A stretch of DNA of 64,000 bases from Burkholderiaceae bacterium (GTDB lineage Bacteria; Pseudomonadota; Gammaproteobacteria; Burkholderiales; Burkholderiaceae_C). Of the stretch, positions 28,286 to 37,253 are shown one piece after another (positions within the stretch are counted from its first letter, which is position 1; each line of letters begins with the position of its first letter). Under the pieces are notes generated by a model that saw only the letters and a list, made by a program, of their open reading frames with translations, searched no databases and was not told the origin of the DNA. Location: positions 434,001-498,000 of the forward strand of contig JAHCKM010000005.1 of NCBI GenBank assembly GCA_026125795.1. The letters run 5' to 3'. The translations under genes were made by a program, and so were the position numbers.

Positions 28286-29164
28286 TCAGGCCGGGATCTG
28301 ACTGGGAGAGGACAGTTCGTCGATCAGCGCCTTGGTCTGCCGGATGTTGGCGCGACTCGACGCGCCGAACACGATCGACTCGATGCGCGGCTGATGGCAC
28401 ACATATTCCAGCGCTTCGCGGGGCGGAATCGCGCCCGAGGCGAAGACCGACATCGCGACCGGCCGGAACCGGCGTGTGGCCAGCGTGCGCTCGTACAGGT
28501 CGACACCGCCGCACATGCGGAAGCCGATCTTGTTGATGTTGGAGCAGACGATGGGGTTGCGGATGTCGAGTTCATCGAGCACATCGAGCAAGCGCGGCGT
28601 GTTCATCGTGATGAAGCCCGGTTCGGCCTGGTACCGGTCGCGCACATGGTCGGCGAAGACACGAAACGCCTCCTTCATGCCGAGACCGAGAAGCAGGTCG
28701 GTGATCACGTTCTGGATGAAGATCACCGGCGTGGAAAGGCCGTGGAACGCTTTCATCTCGGCATCGATCAGCAGGGTCATGATGCCGCGCATGTCCTTCT
28801 GCGCCAGCGCCACGCCGCCTTTGAACATCGCGCCCACCGCGCCGTCGTCGGGCAGGAACATCCGCAGCGCCTCGACCATGCCGTGCTCGGTGACCGCATT
28901 GGCGTACTTGTGCGCGTAAGGCATGCACGGGTAGAAGCGGTAGTCCGGGTACTTGGCTCGGTTGGCGCGAAAGTGGTCGCAGATGTCGACGATGCGGTCG
29001 TGCGTGGTGCACATGAACGTGCGGATGCCTTCCTGGTAGGCGGCATCGAGCACGTCGATGATCGCCTGCAGGTCCTGGAACCGCATCGCCTGCGCGCGCG
29101 CCTTCTCCTCCGACATGTGGTTGACACCGAAGAACTGGTTGTCACCGAACAGGACTCGATCCAT
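28286..29164 (-). CDS. Aldo/keto-reductase-like TIM-barrel protein of EPS locus
   Basis: The protein begins MDRVLFGDNQFFGVNHMSEEKA when started at ATG 29164, which has GAGAGA directly upstream; ATG 29185 would add seven residues. The 292 residues show a barrel-like pattern: QAIIDVLDAAYQEGIRTFMCTTHDRI early, and HQPRIESIVFGASSRANIRQTKALID near the end, which resembles the C-terminal cofactor segment of aldo/keto reductases. A canonical catalytic Tyr/Lys pair is not obvious, so activity is uncertain. It is the last gene of the leftward EPS operon, after a Gfo/Idh/MocA oxidoreductase. Confidence 0.6.
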   Translation of the reverse strand: MDRVLFGDNQFFGVNHMSEEKARAQAMRFQDLQAIIDVLDAAYQEGIRTFMCTTHDRIVDICDHFRANRAKYPDYRFYPCMPYAHKYANAVTEHGMVEALRMFLPDDGAVGAMFKGGVALAQKDMRGIMTLLIDAEMKAFHGLSTPVIFIQNVITDLLLGLGMKEAFRVFADHVRDRYQAEPGFITMNTPRLLDVLDELDIRNPIVCSNINKIGFRMCGGVDLYERTLATRRFRPVAMSVFASGAIPPREALEYVCHQPRIESIVFGASSRANIRQTKALIDELSSPSQIPA

Positions 29165-29202
29165 CGTCTCTCTCTTGGCAGCCATCGGGCGAAGCGTGCG
29201 GG

Positions 29203-30294
29203 TCAGCTGAAGATTCGGCGCCAGAAGCCTCGCACCGGCGTGCCTTGTGTCTCCACGGGTTGCAGCGGTCGCGCAGCCGCGCTGCTGGCGCCATGCAGGA
29301 TCATCTCCACCACGCGGTCGGCCTCGAGCGCGGATGCGAAGCTGTTGATGCCGTCGGTGCGGCGCAGCTTGATGCTCTGCAGGAAGTAGTCGATCTGTGC
29401 CGAGTACTCTTCTCCGCGCAGGTAGTACCAGACCGGCTCACTGAGATCGGTCGTGTAGCGCACCGACCAGCCTTGCGGCGCTTCGGGCAAAGCGGCGTGC
29501 GCTTCGCGCAGGAAGATCTGGCACTCCTGACGGTCGGCCGTGATGCGACCGTTGGTGCCCCACACGGTCACCTTGGTCGACATCTTGCGATAGCTCTCGT
29601 CGCTCCAGTTGACGGCCAGCTGCCCGCTCGCGCCGTTGGCGAAGTGCATGGAACAGTACACCTCGTCCTCCACGTCGCGCGAAAAGAGCCGATTCAGTTC
29701 GACTCCGCCCACGCTCTTGGGCGTGCCGACGATGCAGTTGATCAGGTCAACGGCATGGCAGGCGTAGTCGTACAAGGCGCCGCCGCCCTCGTTCTTGGCC
29801 GTGCGCCAGGTGCTGCCTTTGGGGCGCAGCACGACGGGCCCGTAGGCTTCGGCGCGCACGTGATGAACCGTGCCCAGCGCGCCTGAGCCGACAACGCGAG
29901 CGGCCTCGCGGAACGCACCGACGAATCGGTAGTGGTAGCCGACCTGGGTGACCAGTCCTCGGTCAGCGGCCGCCTTGATCAAGCGCTCGCCGTCGCGCAC
30001 GTCAAGCACAAAGGGCTTTTCGCAGAACACATGCAGGCCGCGTTGCAGGCACTTCTCGACCATGTCGGCATGAAGCTTGGAAGGTGTGGAGACCACGACG
30101 GCATCGAGCGTCTCCTGCTCCAGCATGCGGTCGAGGTTTGAATGACACTTCAGGCCGGTGTATTTGTTCAGCACCTCTGTCAGGTAGGCCGATGTGTCGC
30201 AGGCTGCAACGACCTTGGCCTCCGGATGCACGTTGACGATGGCATGGTGGGACAGCCCCATCTTGCCCAGACCGATCATTCCGATGCGAACCAC
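29203..30294 (-). CDS. Gfo/Idh/MocA-family sugar oxidoreductase
   Basis: A 363-residue NAD(P)-dependent oxidoreductase: Rossmann motif MIGLGKMGLSHHA, VVSTPSKLHADM, the catalytic-lysine motif CEKPF at about residue 93, QVGYHYRF, and the conserved GGGALYDYACHAVDL histidine/aspartate region. The family oxidises or reduces sugar hydroxyls, often on nucleotide sugars. Here it may form a keto or acid sugar for the repeat unit, together with the following aldo/keto-reductase-like protein 38 bases downstream. The substrate cannot be told from the sequence. Confidence 0.87.
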   Translation of the reverse strand: MVRIGMIGLGKMGLSHHAIVNVHPEAKVVAACDTSAYLTEVLNKYTGLKCHSNLDRMLEQETLDAVVVSTPSKLHADMVEKCLQRGLHVFCEKPFVLDVRDGERLIKAAADRGLVTQVGYHYRFVGAFREAARVVGSGALGTVHHVRAEAYGPVVLRPKGSTWRTAKNEGGGALYDYACHAVDLINCIVGTPKSVGGVELNRLFSRDVEDEVYCSMHFANGASGQLAVNWSDESYRKMSTKVTVWGTNGRITADRQECQIFLREAHAALPEAPQGWSVRYTTDLSEPVWYYLRGEEYSAQIDYFLQSIKLRRTDGINSFASALEADRVVEMILHGASSAAARPLQPVETQGTPVRGFWRRIFS

Positions 30295-30330
30295 AAATTT
30301 CTCCGATCCGACGCTCGCCGCCCGTTGGCG

Positions 30331-31122
30331 TCAGAGCGGTGCCTGCCGACGCAGGAACTGAAGCGAGAACAAGCCCTTGGCCATCGACTGCACGACGAAC
30401 ACCAGCGACCACCAGTAGCGCTGCGCGCGCAGCTTGGGCTGGATGATCAACCGGAACAGCCACTCGAGACCGAGGCTGCGCAGCAACGGCGGCGCCCAGG
30501 GCACGGCGCCGGCGTGGTAGTCGAATGCCGCGCCGACACCAACCATCCACGGCGCGTCGATGCGATGCAGATGCTGCTGGATCCAGCGCTCCTGCTTGAT
30601 CAGACCGAGGCCGACCCAGACGATGTCAGGCCGGGTCGCATTGATGTGCTCGATCAGCGCAAGATCCTCATCGTCGCTCAGGTCGCGAAACGGCGGACAG
30701 TAGGTGCCGCACACGATCAAACCCGGGTAGCGCTGCGTCAGGCGGGCGGCCATTTCCTCGGCCACACCCGGCTTGCCTCCGTAGAAGAAGTGCCGCCATT
30801 GGCGTTGGCGACCGTGGTCGGAGGCATCGAGCTGCAGCACCGGGCCGTTGTAGCGCGTGATGCGATGTCCCCATGCCCATCCGGCGACGATGACGCCCAC
30901 ACCATCACAGAGCGAGAAGTCGGCGTTGCGGATGTGGTCGCCATGCGACGGGATGCGCAGGCCGTGGTACATCGACTCGGTGTTGGTGATGGAGATGTAG
31001 TGCCCGCGCTCGCGCCGCGCGATGACATCGCCCATGGCGCTTAGCACCGCGTCGCGTGAGTGCGTGCTGATGGGCAATCCCATGATCGTCACGGCGCCGC
31101 GATTTTCCGGATCGAAGGACAT
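30331..31122 (-). CDS. WecG/TagA/CpsF-family glycosyltransferase
   Basis: The 263-residue protein (ATG 31122) has the GT26 signatures: ISITNTESMY, LCDGVGVIVAGWAWG, FFYGGKPGVAEEMA, DIVWVGLGLIKQERWI and MVGVGAAFDYHAG. The family transfers ManNAc, ManNAcA, Glc or GlcA to lipid-linked acceptors without a large membrane domain. UDP-ManNAc from WecB (9574-10722) is a possible donor. A longer frame upstream is Ala/Arg-rich and unlike the family, so I rejected it. The ribosome site before 31122 is weak. Confidence 0.87.
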   Translation of the reverse strand: MSFDPENRGAVTIMGLPISTHSRDAVLSAMGDVIARRERGHYISITNTESMYHGLRIPSHGDHIRNADFSLCDGVGVIVAGWAWGHRITRYNGPVLQLDASDHGRQRQWRHFFYGGKPGVAEEMAARLTQRYPGLIVCGTYCPPFRDLSDDEDLALIEHINATRPDIVWVGLGLIKQERWIQQHLHRIDAPWMVGVGAAFDYHAGAVPWAPPLLRSLGLEWLFRLIIQPKLRAQRYWWSLVFVVQSMAKGLFSLQFLRRQAPL

Positions 31123-31181
31123 GTTCTGTAGAGACTGCTCGTGTGTACCGCTTGGCGCTGCCGCGGCAGCGCGCGTCGGCG

Positions 31182-31922
31182 TCAAGTGCTCACCTGCGCC
31201 TTCGAGCGGAAGAACACTCCGTCGAACTGCAGCATGCGGGCCGATTGTGGATCGATGAAGCCCGGAATCACGTTCCACAGGTCGAAGCCGCGCTGCTGCA
31301 GCCACTGCGTCATGGCCAGATGCAGCACTTGGCCCTCGTATAGAGGCGTCACCGACAGCTCCAGCTGCACGCCGGCCACGCGCTCGAGCAGTTTGGGCGC
31401 GCCTTGCAGCACCATCATTTCGTATCCCTGCGTGTCGATCTTCAGAAGCATGCGGTCGGCCGCGCTCAACGCGGGCAACTGCACGTCGTCGAGCCGGCAC
31501 AGGCGCACCTGCTGAACGCCGACGTACTTTGACTCGGGAGCTGCCCGCTCGTGAGTCTCGTGCATCGGCAGGATCGAGCTGCTGGCCGAGTTGCCTGCGA
31601 CATGGATCGTGATGTCCTTGTTCTCGTCACCGAGCGCCATGCGGGGCGCGACGATCCAGTTGCCATCGTGCGCGGCCGCGGCGGACAACGCAGCGTGCTC
31701 GTGTTCGAGCGGCTCGAACGACACGATGGTTCCGGTGAAACCGCCACGCCGGAGCAACTTGCCGTAACCGCCGTCGTTCGCACCCACATCGATCACCGTG
31801 TCGATGCGATGTGTGTTCAACAGCGCCAACAGCCTCGCCTCGGTGGATTCCACGGCGTTGTAGCGGTTGACCTCGATCCCCAGCCTTCGGGCGGTGAGTT
31901 TCAGAGCATGTTTGATCGACAT
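31182..31922 (-). CDS. FkbM-family SAM-dependent methyltransferase
   Basis: The 246-residue protein (ATG 31922) has FkbM features: DTVIDVGANDGGYGKLLRRGGF for SAM binding, VSFEPLEHEHAAL, LLKIDTQGYEMMVLQGA, and ELSVTPLYEGQ. These enzymes O-methylate sugars or other hydroxyls; in an EPS operon the likely target is a sugar of the repeat unit. It sits between the GT4 and the WecG-type transferase, with 59-base and 91-base gaps. Confidence 0.88.
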   Translation of the reverse strand: MSIKHALKLTARRLGIEVNRYNAVESTEARLLALLNTHRIDTVIDVGANDGGYGKLLRRGGFTGTIVSFEPLEHEHAALSAAAAHDGNWIVAPRMALGDENKDITIHVAGNSASSSILPMHETHERAAPESKYVGVQQVRLCRLDDVQLPALSAADRMLLKIDTQGYEMMVLQGAPKLLERVAGVQLELSVTPLYEGQVLHLAMTQWLQQRGFDLWNVIPGFIDPQSARMLQFDGVFFRSKAQVST

Positions 31923-32013
31923 GGCGTTGTGAAGCGAGGCAAGCTCCGTCGGTCGGAGGCCATTCGGTACAAACGAGGATTGTGGTCCCGTGCCGGCACG
32001 CTGCCACACGCAT

Positions 32014-33261
32014 TCACGGGGTCGGGTTGAGGGCGGCTGCGGTCTCGATCCCGGCGCTTTGCACGCCGGCGTACAACTCGATGTATCGGTCCACCACGGC
32101 ATCGGAGGAGAACAACCGACGAGCGCGTGCCCTCGCGGCAACGGACCAGCGTTCCCACTGGACGGCATCGCTGGCCATGCGGACGATGCTTGCGGCGGTG
32201 TCTTCGGGGTCGGTCACATCGACCAAGGCGCCCGCTGCACCGTTGTCGAGCTGCCAAGGCACGCCGTCCGTCTTGCGCCCGGCGATCACCGGAAGGCCAA
32301 CGCTCATGGCTTCGGCGATCGACATGCAGCAGGCTTCCCACCGCGACGGATGCAGCAATGCCGTGCTGTTGCACATCTGTTCGATGATTGCGCGATGGGG
32401 GACCGGACCACGAAACGACACGTTCACGTCGAACCCGTGGCGCTGCGCCCAAACGTGCGCGGGGCCAGCGTGCTCGAACCCGGCGCCGAAGCACGTCAAT
32501 TTCAGCTGCGGGTCGGCGCGGCGCGCCCGACTGAAGGCGCGCAGCGCGGTCGCGCCATTCTTCAGGCTCGTCCACCCATTGAGCACCATGACGAACGACT
32601 TGCTCTGGAATGCCGTCGCTGTGCAGCCCGCAACGGCAAGCACGTCGTTGGGAATCGGATTGGGCACCACGCTGATAGGGGCATTCGTCCAGTGGCGCAG
32701 ATCGTCGGCCAGGTCGGGTGAGACCGCCGTGAGATGCCGAACACGCGCCAGCACGTGGCGCGCCATCAGATAGCGCGAGGCGCGGTACAGGTTGGGTGTG
32801 AATCGCAGCACCTTCGCGGGCGAATCATGCGCCGTGGCCAGCGTTGGAATGCCGCTGTCGAGCGCAGCCCAGACGAACTCGTACGTCCAGTGCGCATGGA
32901 TGAGATCGGGGGCAAAGTCCTTGATCGCTGCCAGCAGGCACTCGCGCTCGAACTTGAAGTGATCCAGCGAACGTCCGCGCCTGCCGCCCGAGCTGCGAAA
33001 AGAGTGCGGACGCTGCGGGCAGAAATAGGCTGTCACGCCGGGAGCGTGAAATGCCCTGAACGGCTCCAGCTGATCCACGGGCGTGGTGTAGTCGGTCGAG
33101 ATGCATCCGACACGGTGCCCTCGTTCCACCAGGGCCTTTGCCAGCGCCGTCATCAGCGGTGCGCCTGGGTAGCCCGGGGGCAGCCCGCCGTCGGCGGCGG
33201 TGAAGGGGAACTGGGCCGACAGCGTGGCGCCGGCATACGGCCCGATCAGCGCGATGCGCAT
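32014..33261 (-). CDS. GT4-family glycosyltransferase
   Basis: A 415-residue GT-B enzyme. N-terminal GPYAGATLSAQF and GYPGAPLMTALAKALVERGHRVG form the acceptor domain; LIHAHWTYEFVWAAL, VVPNPIPNDVL and LHPSRWEACCMSIAEAMSVGLPVIAG form the donor domain with the E-x7-E catalytic pattern. It starts 2 bases after the GMC oxidoreductase stop, in the same operon. Donor sugar unknown; with fcl just upstream, a fucosyltransferase is one possibility, but only by context. Confidence 0.88.
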   Translation of the reverse strand: MRIALIGPYAGATLSAQFPFTAADGGLPPGYPGAPLMTALAKALVERGHRVGCISTDYTTPVDQLEPFRAFHAPGVTAYFCPQRPHSFRSSGGRRGRSLDHFKFERECLLAAIKDFAPDLIHAHWTYEFVWAALDSGIPTLATAHDSPAKVLRFTPNLYRASRYLMARHVLARVRHLTAVSPDLADDLRHWTNAPISVVPNPIPNDVLAVAGCTATAFQSKSFVMVLNGWTSLKNGATALRAFSRARRADPQLKLTCFGAGFEHAGPAHVWAQRHGFDVNVSFRGPVPHRAIIEQMCNSTALLHPSRWEACCMSIAEAMSVGLPVIAGRKTDGVPWQLDNGAAGALVDVTDPEDTAASIVRMASDAVQWERWSVAARARARRLFSSDAVVDRYIELYAGVQSAGIETAAALNPTP

Positions 33262-33263
33262 GC

Positions 33264-35033
33264 CTATCTCACGGCAGGCGTCGGCTGTACGCGTGCGCGC
33301 AGGGCCGCGGGCTCCCCTTCTTCGGCGGCCGAGACCGCCAGTTCCTTGTCATGTCCGGCGGTCACGGCATTTGCCACCGACTGTCGCAGTTCGGCGTCGG
33401 GTCGCCGCAGCCGGGTAACGATGTGATCTGACAGGCGCAAGGCCAAAGCCACCAGCGTGAACGTGGGGAAGTTCGCCCCGGCCGTGGGAAATACCGAGCT
33501 GCCCGCGACGAACATGTTCGACACGCCATGGATGCGGCAGTTTCGATCCACCACGCCGAGCTTGGGCGAGTCGTGCATGCGGGTCGTGCCCATGTGATGC
33601 CACGTGCCCTCCAACGCGGCAGGCCATTCCCGCCCCAACAACGGTGGATCGAGCTCGATGTCGGCGATCTGCGCGGCCTGGAGCTCCTTGGCGATGATGC
33701 TCAGCGTCCGGTCGAAGGTGTGCTTGACCTGATCACCGAGTTGCCAGTTGACCCGCGCTCGCGGCATGCCGAGAGCATCCCGCGAGGAAGCCAGCGTGAC
33801 GCGGCTGTTCGGGTCCGGCGTCGGCTCGCAGATCATCTGGAAACGCGCTTCCTTGATCATCTGGAAGTGCAGCTCTTTGAGGATCCCCACGGGACGCAGT
33901 TGGCGGGCGGCGATGAAGTTGAGCGTGTTGAACGGCTCACGCGCCATGGTCAGCAGGTCGCCCAGGAACGAGTGCTGCGGATCCACCTTGGCGTGCAGCC
34001 GATGCTTCATGCGAATCAGCGCATCGGCGGCCGCGGTTCCTTCGCCGGGAAACACGGACCAGAACCACACGCGGCCATTGAGCAGACGCTCGCGTCGCCG
34101 GACCTCCGGTGCCACCGTCATCTGCGCCGCCACCATCGTGCCGTGCGCGGCCACCGCGGGGTTGAGGTAGTGGAACATGATGTCGTACAGCTTGTTGCGG
34201 CGCCAGGCGTCGCGGAACCGCACCTTTCCGAGCTGAAGACGGGGATGGTCCATAAAGTAGCGACCGACCAAGTCGTTGCCGTTGCCGAGTCCGGCGCCGT
34301 GTCCCTTGTTCGAGGCGAGCAGGATGCGAGCGTTCTCGATGCCGCCGGTGGCCAGCACGAAGTGCCGTGCTTTGACCGTCATGCGGCTGCCGCTGAACGT
34401 CTTGACCTGAACCGACGTCACGCTGCCGCCGTTGGCGTCGGTCTCGATGTCGACCACGTTCGCGTGCAGGAACAGCCGCACGTGGCGCGCGTCACGGAGC
34501 TGCTTGCGATAAGCCTTGGCAAAGCGCAGCGGCGGGCTGAACTGCGACACGCTGTCCAACACGTCCCCGCTGGGCAACGGCATGCGCCGCACGTCCGACC
34601 GGTTGACCGCGGAAACCCAGTGTTCGATGTCGTAGTTGAGCGGCCCCAATCGCAGCAACGGGTGCGCACGCTCGTAGTAGGGCAGCAACTCGTTCAGTTC
34701 GAACGGCCACCCGCTGTCGGGAATCCAGTCGTGGCGGTGCATGTCCTCGGCATCGAGAGGACGGCACCAGCCGCCCCAGCAGTTGCTGCCACCACCGAGC
34801 AGCCGGCTGCGCATGCCGTCACCAAACTCGTAGGGGATGCCGACGTTCTCGCCTCGATAGAGATCCATCGTCTGCGCGTGCGGCTTGAAGCCCCCGCTCT
34901 CGAGCAACACGGTGTCGATGCCGTGTCGCTCGAACTCCAGCGCCATGGTGATGCCCGCGGCACCACCACCCACGATGCAGATCGTTGTCTCCTGCACCAG
35001 ACCGTCATCGACTCGGCGTGCATCGAAAAACAT
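33264..35033 (-). CDS. GMC-family FAD-dependent oxidoreductase in EPS operon
   Basis: The 589-residue protein has the FAD-binding CIVGGGAAGITMALEFE, a second FAD segment LLGGGSNCWGGWCRPLD, VLATGGIENARILLAS, the catalytic-histidine region GTWHHMGTTRMHD and the C-terminal MFVAGSSVFPTAGANFPTFT. These fit glucose-methanol-choline oxidoreductases of the bacterial sugar or fructose dehydrogenase/GMC_oxred_C type. No Sec or Tat signal is visible, suggesting a cytoplasmic role, possibly oxidising a sugar or lipid-linked sugar. Its presence between fcl and a GT4 is unusual for Wzx/Wzy loci. Confidence 0.85.
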   Translation of the reverse strand: MFFDARRVDDGLVQETTICIVGGGAAGITMALEFERHGIDTVLLESGGFKPHAQTMDLYRGENVGIPYEFGDGMRSRLLGGGSNCWGGWCRPLDAEDMHRHDWIPDSGWPFELNELLPYYERAHPLLRLGPLNYDIEHWVSAVNRSDVRRMPLPSGDVLDSVSQFSPPLRFAKAYRKQLRDARHVRLFLHANVVDIETDANGGSVTSVQVKTFSGSRMTVKARHFVLATGGIENARILLASNKGHGAGLGNGNDLVGRYFMDHPRLQLGKVRFRDAWRRNKLYDIMFHYLNPAVAAHGTMVAAQMTVAPEVRRRERLLNGRVWFWSVFPGEGTAAADALIRMKHRLHAKVDPQHSFLGDLLTMAREPFNTLNFIAARQLRPVGILKELHFQMIKEARFQMICEPTPDPNSRVTLASSRDALGMPRARVNWQLGDQVKHTFDRTLSIIAKELQAAQIADIELDPPLLGREWPAALEGTWHHMGTTRMHDSPKLGVVDRNCRIHGVSNMFVAGSSVFPTAGANFPTFTLVALALRLSDHIVTRLRRPDAELRQSVANAVTAGHDKELAVSAAEEGEPAALRARVQPTPAVR

Positions 35034-35053
35034 TCAAGACCACTCCCAACCCA

Positions 35054-36043
35054 TCAGTTCTTCTCAGTGCAGGATGCAACGAAGTCGCGGTAGGCCAATT
35101 GAAGACCTTCCGTCAACGGCGTACGCGCCCGCCATCCCGTTCGTTCCAGGCGATCCACATTCAGCAGCTTGCGCGGCGTGCCGTCCGGCTTTGTCGGATC
35201 GAGAACGATCTCCCCCGCGTAGCCGGTGACTTTCGCCACCAACTGCGCCAGCTCCGCGATGGTGATGTCGTGGCCCACGCCGATGTTCACCAGCGGCGGC
35301 TCGAAGCGGCCGCTGCGCGACTCGTCGGAGCCGAGCAGCGTCTGGAAGGTGTCGTCCGGCAGCGCCATCAGGTGCACGCACGCGTCCGCCATGTCGTCGC
35401 TGTACATGAACTCGCGTCGAGGCGTGCCGCTTCCCCACACGCTGACAGTCGGATCCTTGCGCTGCTTGGCTTCGTGAAACTTGCGCAGCAGCGCCGGAAT
35501 CACGTGGCTGTTCTCGAGGTGGTAGTTGTCCCCGGGGCCGTACAGATTGGTCGGCATCGCCGCCAGAAAGCGCGTACCGTATTGCCGGTTGTAGCTCCAA
35601 CACATCTCGATGCCGGCGATCTTGGCCAGCGCGTAGGGCCGGTTGGTCGCCTCCAGCGGACCGGTGAGCAAGCTCGACTCGGCGATGGGCTGCGGCGCCA
35701 GACGGGGATAGATGCAACTCGAACCGAGGAACAGCAGCCGTCTCACGCCGGCGCGCCAAGCCGAGTGGATCACGTGGGTCTGGATCGCCAGGTTGTCGCG
35801 AATGAACTCGGCGGGATAGGCGTTGTTGGCAGCGATGCCACCGACCTTTGCAGCGGCGAGGAACACATACTCGGGACGCTCGCTGGAAAAGAACGCCTCG
35901 ACCCGCTCGGCATCGGTCAGATCCAGTTCGGCGTGCGAGCGAAGCAGCAGATGGTCGAATCCCTTCGCGCGCAGATTGCGGACGATGGCCGAACCGACCA
36001 GCCCTCGGTGGCCTGCCACATAGACGCGCGCGTCGGTTTGCAC
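35054..36043 (-). CDS. fcl: GDP-L-fucose synthase
   Basis: A 329-residue SDR with [22 protein letters not shown], the [16 protein letters not shown] loop and the Tyr/Lys motif [10 protein letters not shown], as in WcaG/Fcl. It epimerises and reduces GDP-4-keto-6-deoxymannose to GDP-L-fucose. I chose GTG 36043 with GTGAGG upstream; a TTG at 36073 would overlap gmd copy 2 and add ten non-conserved residues. It follows gmd copy 2 by 13 bases, forming the normal gmd-fcl pair. Confidence 0.92.
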   Translation of the reverse strand: MQTDARVYVAGHRGLVGSAIVRNLRAKGFDHLLLRSHAELDLTDAERVEAFFSSERPEYVFLAAAKVGGIAANNAYPAEFIRDNLAIQTHVIHSAWRAGVRRLLFLGSSCIYPRLAPQPIAESSLLTGPLEATNRPYALAKIAGIEMCWSYNRQYGTRFLAAMPTNLYGPGDNYHLENSHVIPALLRKFHEAKQRKDPTVSVWGSGTPRREFMYSDDMADACVHLMALPDDTFQTLLGSDESRSGRFEPPLVNIGVGHDITIAELAQLVAKVTGYAGEIVLDPTKPDGTPRKLLNVDRLERTGWRARTPLTEGLQLAYRDFVASCTEKN

Positions 36044-36056
36044 GATCCGTCGAACC

Positions 36057-37181
36057 TCACTCGTTGTAATCAAAGGCCTGGAAGCCGGCGAGCTTGACGA
36101 GGCTGTCGCGCTTGGCGGCGCTGTAGTCGGCCTCGACCATCTCGGCCACCAGTTGCTGCAGCGTGGTCGTCGGTGTCCAGCCGAGCTGCTCGCGCGCCTT
36201 GCTGGGGTCGCCCAGCAGCGTCTCGACCTCGGTGGGCCGGAAGTACCGCGGATCCACCCGCACGATCACGTCGCCGCGCTTGAGCCTGGCGCGCGTGCCT
36301 TGCACCTGCGCCACGCGGCCCACCTCGTGCTCGCCGTGACCTTGGAACTCCAGCGTGACGCCCAGCTGCTGCGCCGCCAGCTCCACGAACTGCCGCACGC
36401 TGACCTGCACCCCGGTGGCGATCACGTAGTCCTCGGGCTTGTCCTGCTGCAGCATCAGCCACTGCATCTGCACGTAGTCGCGCGCGTGCCCCCAGTCGCG
36501 CAACGCCGCCAGGTTGCCCAGGTACAGGCAGTCCTGCAGCCCCAGCGCGATGCGCGCCATGGCGCGCGTGATCTTGCGCGTCACGAAGGTCTCGCCGCGG
36601 ATCGGGCTCTCGTGGTTGAACAGGATCCCGTTGCAGGCGTACAGCCCGTAGGCTTCGCGGTAGTTCACCGTGATCCAGTAGCCGTAGAGCTTGGCCACCG
36701 CGTAGGGGCTGCGCGGGTAAAACGGCGTGCTCTCCTTCTGCGGGGTCTCCTGCACCAGCCCGTACAGCTCGGAGGTGCTGGCCTGGTAAAAGCGCGTCTT
36801 CTTGTCCAGCCCCAGGATCCGGATGGCCTCCAGGATGCGCAGCGTGCCCAGCGCGTCGGCGTTGGCGGTGTACTCCGGGGTCTCGAAGCTCACCGCCACG
36901 TGGCTCATCGCCGCGAGGTTGTAGATCTCGTCGGGCTGCACCTGCTGCACGATGCGGATCAGGTTGGTGGAGTCCGTCAGGTCCCCGTAGTGCAGCACCA
37001 GGCGCTGGTCCTGCACGTGCGGGTCCTGGTACAGGTGGTCGATGCGGTCGGTGTTGAACAGCGAACTCCGGCGCTTGACACCGTGCACCACATATCCCTT
37101 GCCCAGCAACAACTCCGCCAGGTACGCCCCGTCCTGCCCGGTGATCCCGGTGATCAGCGCCGTCTTCTTAACTGCTTGCAT
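36057..37181 (-). CDS. gmd: GDP-mannose 4,6-dehydratase, copy 2
   Basis: The 374-residue protein is identical to copy 1 (13792-14916) except for one Arg-to-Gln change in SKAREQLGW; the same motifs ([21 protein letters not shown]) are present. ATG 37181 is preferred because similarity to copy 1 starts exactly there; an upstream in-frame start at 37229 would add 16 residues absent from copy 1. It is followed by fcl and preceded by epsG, so it supplies the fucose branch inside the leftward operon. Confidence 0.95.
   Translation of the reverse strand: MQAVKKTALITGITGQDGAYLAELLLGKGYVVHGVKRRSSLFNTDRIDHLYQDPHVQDQRLVLHYGDLTDSTNLIRIVQQVQPDEIYNLAAMSHVAVSFETPEYTANADALGTLRILEAIRILGLDKKTRFYQASTSELYGLVQETPQKESTPFYPRSPYAVAKLYGYWITVNYREAYGLYACNGILFNHESPIRGETFVTRKITRAMARIALGLQDCLYLGNLAALRDWGHARDYVQMQWLMLQQDKPEDYVIATGVQVSVRQFVELAAQQLGVTLEFQGHGEHEVGRVAQVQGTRARLKRGDVIVRVDPRYFRPTEVETLLGDPSKAREQLGWTPTTTLQQLVAEMVEADYSAAKRDSLVKLAGFQAFDYNE
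36060..37181 (-). repeat. Inverted repeat of gmd, right arm
   Basis: This is the reverse-orientation partner of 13792-14913, about 21 kb away, with roughly 99% identity by eye. It is long enough for homologous recombination, which would invert the DNA between the arms. Confidence 0.9.
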
Positions 37182-37253
37182 GTTGATCCAGGCGCTGGTG
37201 GTCACGACGCGGTGCTCCCTCCGCGTCAAGACAATCGCGACCCATCCAACGAA

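Noticed and set aside
13792-37181. Composite transposon bounded by gmd repeats
   Set aside because: No transposase, no terminal inverted repeats other than the gmd genes themselves, and no target-site duplication at their ends.
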